Assembly: GCA_000499405.2 (NCBI GenBank)
Contig: HG738137.1
Coordinates: 21,786,603-21,850,602, forward strand
From: Onchocerca volvulus
Taxonomy: Eukaryota; Nematoda; Chromadorea; Rhabditida; Onchocercidae
Direction of reading: 5' to 3'
Length of the DNA stretch: 64,000 nucleotides
The notes under the pieces are model-generated. The model searched no databases, was not told the DNA's origin, and saw only the letters and a program-made list of their open reading frames with translations. A program made the translations under genes and the position numbers. The stretch's first letter is position 1, and every line of letters begins with the position of its first letter. This document shows, one piece after another, positions 27,001 to 39,338 of the stretch.

Positions 27001-29453
27001 AACGGCCATACTCCGATGCTTCTGTAAAATGACATGAACAAATAGTTCATCATTATAGCAACTCATAAACTATTTGTAGCTTGCCTTTTCTCTTATAGCT
27101 ATTACAATTTCGATTTTAGAAAATATTTACAATATAAATAATATATAATCAAAAAAAAAAGTGTGGAAGTCATATTTGTCAAATCATTGCTTGTCCAAGT
27201 ACTAAGCAATTTTCATTTCCATTGACGTATGAAAAAATATTTTTCAATATATTTGCGGAACACGGTTTATCGAACTTCTTGTTTTTCAAAAAACTTTTGA
27301 AATTTAGATGATAAGTGCATCATATAGCAAAATTCTCTTTTGAGTACTTGAATTAAATTTCTACCAAATTTCTCGATTTTCAGCAAAAATTTCTAAAATT
27401 GTATCAGTTGGCAAAATTCATTTCCGACTTTCGAATATTTTTGTTTGTATAAAATGTTCCTGAGAATCAAATAAGTTTTACTAAATTTCCAGCTTTCAAC
27501 AAAAATTCCTAAAAGTACAGTGAGAAATTTCAGACCATCGTTATCTGGAGCTATGAATTTGAAATGTGTCCAATAATGAAATGCTGGAATAAATTGCTTC
27601 AAATTTTAAATTGTATTTTTCAGTCGTGTTTCATCGATGATTTTAATTCGGTGAATCAATATTCCTTTTCTCTAGCCTTTGATAAACTTACTCCTCAAAT
27701 CAAAGAAAAAAATAAACAAAAAAGGATTTGTGATTATTTTATTTTGCCATCTTATAATTTCAAAATATAATTTAAAAAAGTTTGAAAAAACCTTCTTTAT
27801 ACTAGCAAAAAATGAATGAAGGTACCAATCAGATTAAATTCAAATTGATCAATATATATTTGGCTTTACCAAATCTGCCTATGTTTCAAATAATGGATGC
27901 ACGATATAATCTTGAAGCCAATCTGAATTATATTAATTTTGCATCTAACTCATTAAATATAATATATTACTAGTGTTAGCATGATCACCATCGTTATCAC
28001 TATTGTTATCATTTTTTTATTATTAATTATTATCAATTAGTTTTTATCATAAATTTCTTCTATATCCTTTCTCTTTCCAAAAATTTCTTGTCGGCATATT
28101 TTCTGGAATTTCCTCAAAAAAAATCATCTTCTGAATATACAACCGCAGTCACCATCCTTTGATCTTCTCAAGAGAAAAAATCATTTTTTGAAAACAATTT
28201 TAGTCATCATTCTTTCTGGAATTTTCTAAAAAATAAAGATCATTTCTTGAATAAAGTTCGAGTTGTCTTTCTTTTTGTAATTTTTTCATAAAAAATCATT
28301 TCTTCGTATAAGATTCCAATCGCTATTTTATCTGGAATTTTCTAAGAATAAAAATATGAAAATCATTTTCAGATATGAGATTTCAGTATCGCCCTTTCCG
28401 GAATATAAGATTTCAGTTATCGTTCCTTTTATAAAATTTTAACCGCTATTCATTTTAGAATTTCTTCATGGAAAAAAGGTTTTCCAAAAAAAAGACTTCA
28501 ATCATCATTTCTATTCAGAATTTTCCAGTAATAAAAAATAACCATTTTTCAATTTAGGATTTCAATTATTATTTTTTTTGGAATTTTTCAGAAAAAAAAA
28601 TCATTTTCCGATATGAAATTTCAACCGTCATTTTCCCTGGATTTCCCAAAAGAATAAATAAATGTATGGAAAAAATAATAATAGTAATAAGTAAAAATGC
28701 AGCAATTGTATCGTCTTTTAAAAAAAAAATAAATATGATCTAAGGAAATGATAAGAAATAAAAGTGACTAACTGCTATATAAGCAAGAAAAATAGCTTAC
28801 AATAATGTTTCAATGGTAATAATAATATAATAGAGGTAAAAATGATAATACTGAAGAGCTTGTAATGAGATGAGAACATTAACAGATTAAGATACATCAG
28901 CAGCATGGCTTTGATTATGGTAACGATTATTCTTACAGTAATGCTTCAAATGAATTCAACAAAATACCTGATGGAATTTCAAATGTAAGTGAATAAAGAA
29001 ATCTGTCCCATCCACAGCTCAACCCACAAGTCTGAAAATATATGATCCGCATTTAAACATTCTTTAGAAATCCAATTTTCAAAAGCATTTTCTTCAAATT
29101 TTGATCATTTTCAAAAGTCTCACAAAGGATTTAAACTATTTAGAAATAAATTTGTGTGAATACTTTTGCTGACAGAAGAGCAGAAAAATTAATTATTTTT
29201 AGTAGACATGATATAATTTAGCATAAAAAGTAGAATTTGATCATATAAAGAAAAAAAATTATAAAGAACTATTGTTGAACTATACTACTGCTAGATTTAT
29301 TTAATTTGCTTTATAAAAATTTTGCATTTTACATCTCCACAATCGTTGATAAGTCTATGAAAAGGCATCTGAGAACAGGCACAGTTAGCAAAATTTTAAA
29401 ACCCAATGAAATAAGATCTAAACATACAGATTTTTACCAAAAAATTTAATAAA
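27001..29453. other. intergenic, no gene seen apart from a minisatellite
   Basis: AT-rich sequence between the palindromic element and the FPGS stop codon. The only organised feature is the degenerate tandem repeat at about 28095-28655. Open frames here are short and of low complexity. Confidence 0.6.
28095..28655. repeat. degenerate minisatellite, about 60-75 bp unit, roughly 8 copies
   Basis: A recurring pattern of roughly CTGGAATTTTCTAAAAAA, then ATCATTTTCTGAATATAAG, then TTTCAATCGTCATTTTT. Copies are diverged and vary in length, but they keep the same order of GGAATTTT, ATCATTT and TTTCAxTC blocks. It lies 3' of FPGS in non-coding DNA. Confidence 0.65.
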
Positions 29454-32400
29454 TCAAAGTTTGAAATCAAGAGCAGCAAGAACACTACCGATAAGATGTA
29501 AGCTACCCGTTACCAAAACGATAAGTTCTTTTTTTTCAGCTCCTAACTTTTCAATTCTCTCCATTGTTTTCTGAACACAATCAAATTCTTCAGCTGTCGA
29601 ATCCTGAAAGTGTGAGAAAACTATATTTGAGGAATCAGAAAAATTAAAGTCATTTAGATTTGAAACTCACTGTACTATATTTAGTAAAACGAAACTAAAA
29701 TAAGAGAGTATTAAAAACTATAATAAAAAAGACTAAAATAAGTATAAATAAATTATTGAAGAAGAGTATAAGAAAGCACAAGCTTATAATCAATGAAAAA
29801 AATTAGAATTAACGGATAACACAAACAGCAAAGTTGAAGTCTCTCCACATGGCAGCATGATGTGCAGTCCTGATCAACTGTTCCTGAGTTGAATGAGTGT
29901 AATCGGCTTGATCAGAATATAGATCTGTCACAGGATTTAACTGAGCTGGACAAAATAAAGCCAAATTGAAACCATATTTCTGTAATAAAAATGCTTTTAA
30001 AATGTCATCCATGATACTACGGTTACATATACTAATATGTTGAAAAATGAATTCTGGAACATATTAAGCAAAAAAGCATTAGTTATAGATTTTTTCAAAA
30101 AAAAAGTAAACTGAGTCTAGCTATCTTTCGGGAATAGGAGGAAAGGAGATAGGGAAGCGGATCGAGAGCTACCCGTTTTCCTATCTCCTTTTCTCTATTC
30201 CTGACGTTTTAGTTCATGCTTGTCAAAAAACCACTATGGAAAATACAACCTTTTTTTCTGCTACAAGGGATATTTTGCTTGATGAATTTAGAATGAAGAA
30301 CATTTTGAAAGTTTAAAACTTTGATAGCATAGTTTTATGAAAATGTGAGGTCTGAAAAAAAAAAGGCAACATTTTTTTGGAATATAAAGGAAGTAAGTAA
30401 AGGAGATGAGAAGCTAAAATAAGAGAGAAAAAAAAACAAAAGAATTTGGTACGCCTTTATTAATGTGCAATTATATCTCAGTACCGTTACGCACTGAGAA
30501 AATTATAAAAAATTACGCTTAATTCTGGCAGAAATATAGCAGGGTCTCTGGTGCCTGTGCAGTGAAACAGTAATATCTGGAATGGATCACATTCCCATGA
30601 CCTACTTGCTTTTTGTTTTTCGTTCAAAAACCATTTCATGCAACACTGAAATAATAAACAGATAGAGATTAGCAAGAAACTAAAGATTTCCAAATATTTC
30701 TCAATGCATTTGATTCCTGTTTCTGAATCAGCAACCAATGAAAAATGCTTTAAGTACAAATCTTCCTCATGAAATCATCAAAAAATCCACTATCTTCAGC
30801 TTAATACAAACTCATGGATTTTGAAAGACATTAGATTTAATATAACAAGACATAAAAAACCAACTTCCAAACTTTTCGGTGTATGCGCTCCATCAAGATA
30901 ATATGTTATCGACCCGCGCTTGATTATCTGACTTCTACCTCGCCACTGACACAAACGAATACCATCCAGAAACTTCTGCGGGACAACAAAAGCAGGCGAC
31001 ATTTCTGGATTTGATAGCGAGGTATTCTCAATATGCTTGAACAAATCGGCTGAAAATTATCATATATAATAAGATTTGGTGAACCCTACACAGTATTAAA
31101 TAACAATTTTCTGTAAATCTGGTACTTGTATACCTAATAATTTTGTCGATTTTATGGCATGAACTTTAATGAATTTCAAGTTGGCCAAAAAAAGCCAAAT
31201 TTCCAAATATGTCTGACTTACTGAATTTGTGAACTTTTTCTAGCCACAGCTTGACCAGTTGGAATGCAAGTGTTATATTCAACTGTTGATGAATACCAGC
31301 TATACCATACTCAACATTGCGAAGTGGCCAACCATATGCATTAAATGGTGGAGCTACCCGCATTAGACACTAAAAATTTTTCACTTAGTTTACTTGATAT
31401 TTTTACCAGTATTATTTAAATAACCTAAAAATAATTTGCATGATGAGAAATTTTCAAGTGATATTTCTAACCCACAAATACTTCCTTCAAAAAATTAAGA
31501 CAGTATAATTGCAAGAAAATAATCATTGGGAAATGTAGCATATGGCTACTTACTAATGTTTTTTATATAAATTCTTTTTTTTTGTAATCTTAATTTTAAA
31601 CTCGAATTCAAAAGCAAACATTTTTGCAAGATGCTCGTTCTCTTAGCATTTGCATTGCTGCCTTGGGCTGTTTAGAAACGATAGCCATACCACCATTTTT
31701 AAAAATACCTGCTTTATGCCAAGCAATTGATTCAATTGTTGAACCAAGCATTGCTGTATGATCGTAGTCCAAAGTGGTTACACCGCAAACTATAGGATTT
31801 CTGCAGTATTACGTATTGAAACACCATAATTTTATTTGAACAGCTGAATGCAAATAACATTTTCAATTAATGAAATATAACTTACTGAATGATGTTGGTA
31901 CAATCATATTCACCGCCAATGCCAACTTCTATAATTGCAACATCGACTTTTTCCTGGATGAAAACATGAAATGCCATTACTGTGAGGAATTTGAAATATG
32001 AAGGCATCGTTACAGATTTGTCTGACTCCTAAAAAAAGAAAGAATTCAAAAGAAGTTTAAAGAATCATTATAGAGATATCAGATTCTTGTTTTCTTTCAT
32101 TCATGTTGTAATTTTTTACAAAAATCCTCAACACCATCAGACACAAAACTTTGACACTATATTCATTTTGTCAAGTCCGAAAACCTTCACAAGTTACATA
32201 AATCCTAGTGTCGCGAAAATCGCGAATACTAAATAAAAATCAAAGCCTTTTCCATATGTTTATTTTGAAAAACTATAAATATAAGATAATTAGAAAATTA
32301 TATTTGTATGAACTTTCTAGAAAATATGATTCATTTTAATTTTTAACACTTTCCCATGACGAAAGTGTAATCTGTTATCTAATTTGTAATCAGTTAACAT

Positions 32401-34862
32401 GTTAAAAGTTAAATCCATTATCTAACTTATAATCATTTAACATGTCGAATCATGCTTATCGGAATGCTGTAAGAAAAAAATGTATTATATTTTTTAACAG
32501 CTTAAAAAAATTGTAATCCATCCTTTATCATTTAACATATCTATGTACTAAAGGAATTTTCTCATGAAATAATTTTGTAATAGCTCTAAAAAATTGTAAT
32601 TCTGTTTAATCACTCCCACTTCTTATCGCTATATAAGCTAGCTATATTGCTCACAAATGCAGTCTTCTTCAGTCTTCAGTCTTCAGCCTTCAGCTTTCAC
32701 ACTTCTTCAAGCTTCGACAGTTCCTACGACTCGACAACGCGTTTTCATTCTTTCCATTTTTATTTTTACTTATTATTATTCTCGCTTTTGTAATTAATAA
32801 ATTATACTAACACTACGTCGTGTCACACTAGCGCGCCTTAAATATTACTTTGCGTCATACGAGTTCGCTTCATACTAGATCGTCAAACACACGCACACAC
32901 ACGGATTACCGATCCAACAAAAAAATTCCACAACACCTAGTTGTAAGTCCCACGTGTGGTATAGAAATAACAATGACTGGATAATGCAAAGATATCAGCA
33001 AAGGTTTTACTAAAGACTCAAATGCAAGACATTCTGGCAATTTGATAAGCAGATGGAAGTTTGAAAATAAGGAATCAGATAGCTAATAAATCATCAAAAA
33101 AATGGACCAGAAATAGCGTTGATCATGGCATTGATCACGCATTTCATTAATATCAAAATTAAATGCACTAATGTCTAAACAATCGCATAAAGCTCTACTT
33201 ACAGATAAATTACTGTGTGTATTAATTAATATAACATTTAAACCAAAGGACAAAAAAAAAATGTTGGAAATTAATGTAAAAAGTATGTTTTCTACATGTA
33301 CCTTGACCGCTTTCTCCAAAGAACTATAAATGTATCGAAAATATTTGACAAAATCTTCCTCCAGTAATGGATGACCATTGATTCTGATGCGTTCGCGAAC
33401 ATGAATAAGATGTGGAGAACTGCAACGGAATGGAATTCAATTATAAAAATTAACTTGAACTTGTGCGGCGAGGCAGAGCCATAATTTTTCAACATATCTG
33501 TACTTTTTCTTGTTTAAGCACAACTCAACCACTTTCATAAGAATGTAGCATGAACAATAATAACGCTGAACTGATTATATCGCTAAAAGTCCAATTTTTG
33601 ATAAAGATTTATAGTGAACATCTTCAAACTAATAATGAAATGAATAAACTAGAATTATTTGAAAATTGTTGTCATGAACTCTATCCCATTTCAACTGGTT
33701 GCAATCTGTTCAATAATAATTTTATGCTTCTTTATAACTAAAAAGTTGAACGGATCAAATCCAAATCTCCTCAACATTTTTAATGATTCCAATTGCTTCC
33801 ACCACTTATCTCAAAATTGTAAGAGCTGCACCACGACTGGGAAGTCCTGGCTCCATAATGTTTATCATTAGTCATTTATATATGCTCAGTTTGTTTTAAT
33901 GATAAACTTTGCAACTAAATTGCCCTACCTATTAGTATATGAAAAAAAAAAGAAAGAGAAAAAAAGAAAAAAAAAACTTCTTAAAATTCTAAAAATTATC
34001 ACCACAACACACCGAATTCCATAATAATTCTAACGATAACCGAAGTCACATAATATTTATAAGTACCAACAGTACAATGCTTTGAAGCGATTTTCCCCAT
34101 AAAAAATTTGATAGCTCACCTATAAAAACCAGTTTTACATCCAAGCTGTCGTAGGATTGATTCAGTGAATGCACATGTCGAGCCTTTACCTTTCGTGCCG
34201 CTAACATGTATCACATTCAATTTGTCAATTTCTTCAAGCTGAAATTTCAAAAATCTTTTGCAATACCTCTTCAATAAAAATTTCTGGAAAACTATGAAAA
34301 AAGGATTGATGTACATTTACAGATGCTTCATAAATAGCTAATTCTTCAAATGTAAGATAACATTAAAAGCAAACTCACAACACTTGAAAAAGAAACATGA
34401 ATCGTTCAAAACAAATTTTTGAATATAATTTCATGACACTACTCCCATAGTAATTGTCTATTTAAAAATTCGTAATATTTCAAATAAAGATAAATCAAAT
34501 TAAATTTCTTCCAACTTAATTTTTTTATCGGTAACATATATTCTCCAAGTTCAAAATAAAACACAGAAATTTTACTTTAATATTACATTTCTCGAGGCAC
34601 CATTTTGTTATGGCATGATTTACATTAGGCGTTTGGCCACGTTCGCTTAGTAACTTTCGAATTGTCGCTGCATTACTTTGCAAACCATTTAACTGTGCTA
34701 TTGATTCCTGCAATGAAGAAATGCTGAAAATCACAGTTGTTAAAAAGAATTTTTAAAATTTTCACTTCTCAAATTTGAACAAAAACTTAAAATTTTTTGT
34801 GCTGTAAAAAATCTGCGACTGGATGAAAACCAAATCTCAAAGCAATCAATTACCGGTTTCAT
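29454..34862 (-). CDS. FPGS: folylpolyglutamate synthase
   Basis: Adds gamma-linked glutamates to folates, retaining them in the cell and raising affinity for folate enzymes. Exons: 34862-34854, 34707-34576, 34238-34120, 33419-33302, 32028-31886, 31800-31620, 31369-31222, 31049-30865, 30645-30517, 29979-29827, 29603-29454. They give 488 aa plus TGA with every phase consistent. Motifs: ATP-binding loop [13 protein letters not shown] (about residue 60), [81 protein letters not shown] and the C-terminal [14 protein letters not shown]. The first exon has only three codons (MKP), 21 nt behind a CTCTCAG that may accept a spliced leader. The frame is open upstream but without ATG, so no AUG-started mitochondrial leader is seen. 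Intron 4 carries a solo LTR. Confidence 0.94.
30131..30201. repeat. imperfect intronic hairpin in FPGS intron 9
   Basis: Arm 30131-30160 pairs with 30173-30201 with only a few mismatches and one gap, around a 12-nt loop. The arms are purine-rich and pyrimidine-rich (GGAGGAAAGGAGATAGGG against CCTATCTCCTTTTCTC). Confidence 0.7.
32209..32935. mobile_element. solo LTR (727 bp) with 5-bp target-site duplication
   Basis: Begins TGTCGCG and ends CCACAACA, so the ends are TGT...ACA. It is flanked by the direct repeat CCTAG at 32204-32208 and 32936-32940. Read on the plus strand it holds LTR-like control signals: a TATAAG box in CTATATAAGCTAGC near 32630, a stretch of repeated CTTCAGTCTTCAGTC after it, and AATAAA at 32796-32801. 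The first half contains diverged repeats around ATCTAA...TTAACATGT. No internal coding region is present, consistent with LTR-LTR recombination. It sits in FPGS intron 4, in the orientation opposite to the gene. The 5-bp duplication suits Gypsy or BEL/Pao type elements; the family is not determined. Confidence 0.8.
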
Positions 34863-35205
34863 AATGTGATGTACGCGATAACGCTGAGAGGTTCTTGAAC
34901 AGAACAAATTTAGAATTAAAAAAAAAAAAAATTGTTTCAAATGATTACGGCAATAGCTAAAATCGGTTTGTGAAATTCTATGAAGGATCTATAAACAATC
35001 ACAATAAATTTAGAATTCAAATAGTCCAAATTTTAAAAATGTAAAGTCAATTAACGGAACAAAAGTTCCCATTTCTTCAAATGACTCATCTATTGTATCT
35101 TTTGAAGTATTGAGAATGAAGAGTATTCATTTGAAAGAAAAAATAATTATGATATAAAGATATTCTTTAGTAAGCAATTCCAGATTTATTCAATTACAAC
35201 TAAAA

Positions 35206-35377
35206 TCACTGCTCTGAAAATGATAACTCGATTGACCTCGTAGGGTGTTGGCATTTTTGACATAGATTCTGACCCCACAATGCACAATGACCACGAAATG
35301 GTTGTTGTTGAGCACGAATAAAGGAAATGGATTCTTTCAACCAAAAAGTACTTGTACCAGCGGGAGAGCAGCAATCT
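35206..35377 (-). other. unassigned exon-like open stretch
   Basis: Behind a good acceptor (CAATTACAG), one frame stays open for about 57 codons to TGA, with six cysteines including GHCALWGQNLCQKCQH. A second frame is also open for 62 codons, which weakens the case. It could be the 3' exon of a gene upstream of FPGS, or decayed retroelement gag. I cannot assign it. Confidence 0.2.
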
Positions 35378-36987
35378 CTGTAATTGATACTAAGTAATAA
35401 CAATGATTATCCGTGCAGGAAATGACCTTCCTTTCTTATCATTTTAGCCCTTTCATCAATGGGAAGCGACGGATGGGACTGCATCGATGTTTACATCGTG
35501 ACAGTACTATTTTATTATTTAAGTCTAAAATTAAAAAAAAAAAAAATTATATGAGGAAAATGAGGCAGAGAAAGAAAAATTTCGGTTCGCAACTTTATAT
35601 GCTCTGTAAATATGATGCTTTTTATCACTTAATATTCTTAATTTGTTATCATTAACATTATCACTAACCTAAGACAATGGAGTTAAGACATTAATTAGTA
35701 AAAAAAATCTACTAAAATAATGCTGTTTCCAAAACATTTTCACAGAAGAAAAAATTAAAAAGGTTGAAAGGATTCCATGAATACATGTTCTTCAAATTTC
35801 ATAATAATTAAATTGATCTGATAAATTTGTAAAGGAAATTACGCTTGTTTCATAAATCAGATAATAATAGCTCTGAAGTTGTTTAAAGTCTTCAAATGAC
35901 TCTGAGCTTACAAGGTCTGAAATAAGTACGCTCAAGATGTAAATGAAGTTCTATTGTATCGATTACATTTTTGAATTTGTGGAATTTCTCTAAAACAATT
36001 TTTTTTTTTTTTAAATTTTTTAAAAATTTAAAAAAAAAAAAAAATTTGTGGAATTTTTAAAATTTTTCGTTTGTCTTAAATAAATACAAAATGATAAAAA
36101 TTCATTCATCTTTATACAGAAATTGGCTACATGAAATAATTTCCTTTAATAAAGTAATATCACAATGAACATAGTACAATAAGTACTTAGAAAGATTAAT
36201 TCAAGACTCATTTTAGAACTAAACTGGCGCAAATAAGAGACAGGATTAATAGCTGGACCGTTATAAAATGTTTTGATAAACAAAACAAACTAACTTTTCA
36301 TTTCCTGAAAAGCCATCTATTGACTGACTATTTAATATAAGTAGATTTAAATTGCTATTCGAATGGCAATATTAATGAGATGTATCAACATATAACTATT
36401 TAGTTTAATTATTTATTTACATAAAGTCTAAATCACCAGGTGTAGTATAATGAAATTTCCGAGATAAAAAATAAATACTTTTCATTCTTTCGTAAGTATT
36501 TAAAAAATTGTTGTAATCCATCAGATGATCTAACCAGAAATATCCTCCTAGTCCTCATCATGACATCTTTTTTCTCACTGTTTAGTAATGATAAAAAGAT
36601 CAAAAATTCTCATACTTCTCATTTGAATAAAAAAATAAAAAAGACAACAGAAAAAAAAATCAGTTTTAATATTCCAATATAATAAGGAGTCACTACAAAG
36701 AAATAACTCCTCTAATTCTTATCGATATACTGGTTTACCGAAAGCCTTGATTTAAGCATCCTCAATCGCCGTTTATTTCATAACCAACTAGTTTGCTCAA
36801 TAATTATTCAGTAAAGCCAATTATTTACAGACTCCTTTTTTTTGCTGGTAGTCTTTCTGTTTAGTGTTAGTCTAAAGTGGTCAGTTGTAGTGCTCTGAAA
36901 CATAAAATATGCTAATGAAATATGATAATACAAACAAGAAGTGGTACGTTCAAGAAGCGCGTACTTTCAAATGGACTAACAAGTCGG

Positions 36988-37117
36988 TAAACATGTTTCC
37001 CTCCAAACACTAAACAAAAGGACAAACATGTTTCCCGTTAAAATGATAGACAAATTCACCACCAGAAGGGGAAACATATTTCATAACAAAAGATGAATAT
37101 GTTTCCCGCCGAAACAT
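36988..37117. repeat. short interspersed motif cluster
   Basis: The motif AAACATGTTTCCC or a close variant occurs at about 36989, 37024, 37071 (GAAACATATTTC) and 37095 (GAATATGTTTCCC), spaced about 25-45 bp. The following 300 bp, including GGGTTGGACTTTGGAGAAG and a TTATAAAT site, resembles an LTR body. I could not find matching ends or a target duplication. Confidence 0.5.
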
Positions 37118-39338
37118 GGGTATGATTGTCGCGAACGTGCTTGGAGATTAGGAGAAAAGAGGGAATCCCGAAAGGATATACAGGGGTTGGACTTTGGAGA
37201 AGAATCATTCTAATCTACGGATTCTTGTTTATAAATTCTTGGCTACGTATATCAGCTTCTACAATCAATCGTTCTACAACAACCGAAGCTTGAACAACAA
37301 TCAATCGGTAATCTTGAACGACTATTCTGTTTTATTAGCAACAAAGAAAGAATAATCCTGTGATCAGTTATCTTGGATATTCTTCAACAATCTTTTTGTA
37401 TTATTCTGGAAGAAATCTTTCATCTAACAATGAAACCTTTTCTCACCAAAGATTCGTTTGTCCCGCAAAGCAAGCCAACTTTCCTGACAAGTCCAGCAAA
37501 TTTCAAAATATATCATTTTCTATCAAAATCTAATAAATACTGTTATGAAAATCGCACTAAGCCATGTTGATAAATTAAATTATATCTCTGAATAAAACAA
37601 AAAATGCAAACTTCCATAACTGCTGCCATTTGTGCTGTTTTAACGAATGACTGGGAAAACAACTGGTAAAAGTACCAATTCATCGAAACTACATCTGTAT
37701 CTAAAATATGGACCGGAAAATAAAACAAATAATCATAGCACAGAATAAACATTAGCATTTGAATGATGTTTCGTCTGAATATGTAATTTTATGGGATTGA
37801 TCTAAAACAGGCAAAAAGATGTTTTTGTTTTAAATAATGCTGTTATCTAGGTGCGAATAACAGAAGATAGCATACTTTTTTTTTAAAAACTGCCTTTCAA
37901 CTTGATATCAATCAAATATAACATCTTCGTAAAGCTCATCGATAATGAAAATTGAACTCTTGTCCAAAAAATAAGAGTGTCCACCTGTCAATCTGAATCC
38001 CATTTCTTTAAGTTTTAAATTGTGCTTTTCAACATCAGTTAATACTTATTTCCTTTACGCTTTAAGAAAATTGCGGACTCTAACTGGTAAGAACTAAAAG
38101 CAACCATGTCAAGTTCCTTGATTTTCAGTATCTAACTCACAAAATCCAACACCCCACCCTCACAGATCAACAAAACTGAAGCAGTGATTACAACATTCAT
38201 TTCGAACGAATTCACTATATCCGAATTCACAAATGCAAATAAATGGACTGTAATGCACCGAAGGTAAATTATAACAAATAAATTTATAATTCTTTCAAAT
38301 TTTTTACTTAAAAATAAACCAGTGATAAAAAAAAAAAAAAAGAAAAAAAACTTTTACAACAATAATTGATTTTAGTTTCGAAATTCAAACATTATTTATC
38401 TGTAAGACACTGTTCTAAACCTTGGAAAATCTATATCTTTGAAAGAATGCTAAAATTTGGTAAACAAATTTACTCAAGAAGTACAAAAAAAAAAAAAAAA
38501 AAAAAAAAAAAGAAAAAAAACAAAAAAACTACAAAATAGAATATCAAGGTGCACAGAACACGACAGAAATGATTGCAAAAGTTAACGAAATAAAATGAAA
38601 ACGATAAATATCAGAAGGAAGAAATGAAAGTTAATGACATTTTCCAAAAATTAAATTGAACTGGATAAAATAGAAACAGAGATGCTTTATTCTTCTAAGA
38701 AAGCAAATATAATGTGTGAATTAACACGATTACATAAAAGACTGATTTAGTAAAGATGAGAGGAAAACACCAAATGATGAATGAATATGAAATTTAAAAA
38801 AAAAAAAAAACATTTCGAAACAAATTTCTTTGCTTGCCTGTTTCAAAAACAATCATTTATTATTTTAAAATTAATTATTTTCCTTTCAGATTCGTTTATC
38901 GTTTTTCTAGAAATAAGCATAATTCTGATTTCTCTCACAAATATCAATGATGTCTTAAAACCTTTGTCACTACTAAATATTTATGCAAAAATAACATAGA
39001 AAATAGATAAAACAATTAATAATTCTCAAAACAATGATTATTCACAAGCAATAATATCAAATACTTGAGATTATAGTTTCACTTGTTTATTAAATGAACA
39101 TTTAATAATATAATCAGATAATCAGATGAAAAGTTCTTTTTCTTCCCAAATATTTTCTTGATTTGTAAAAAAATGATTTGTAATCTAAGGCAAACAATTA
39201 TTCGAAATGAAACTCCTTCTCAATTGGTACATTTTATTTAACACTATAGAATAAACCAATTTTTCCTGGTATTCATGATCAAAAAACTATTTCTTTGAAA
39301 AACATTGAAAGAACTGTAAGAATAAAATTGAAAGCCCT

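Larger units (their letters stand above)
34863..39338. other. intergenic, mostly without genes
   Basis: 4.5 kb between the FPGS start and POLD3 stop. Contains an unassigned minus-strand exon-like stretch at 35206-35377, a cluster of short repeats at 36988-37117, and long A-runs (for example 38486-38520). A coding-looking 25-codon frame on the minus strand at about 35418-35495 (LPIDERAKMIRKEG) could belong to the same relic as the 35206-35377 stretch. Confidence 0.5.

Noticed and set aside
37130..37430. Possible second LTR downstream of the AAACATGTTTCCC cluster
   Set aside because: Promoter-like composition, but no paired TG...CA ends with a target duplication could be found.
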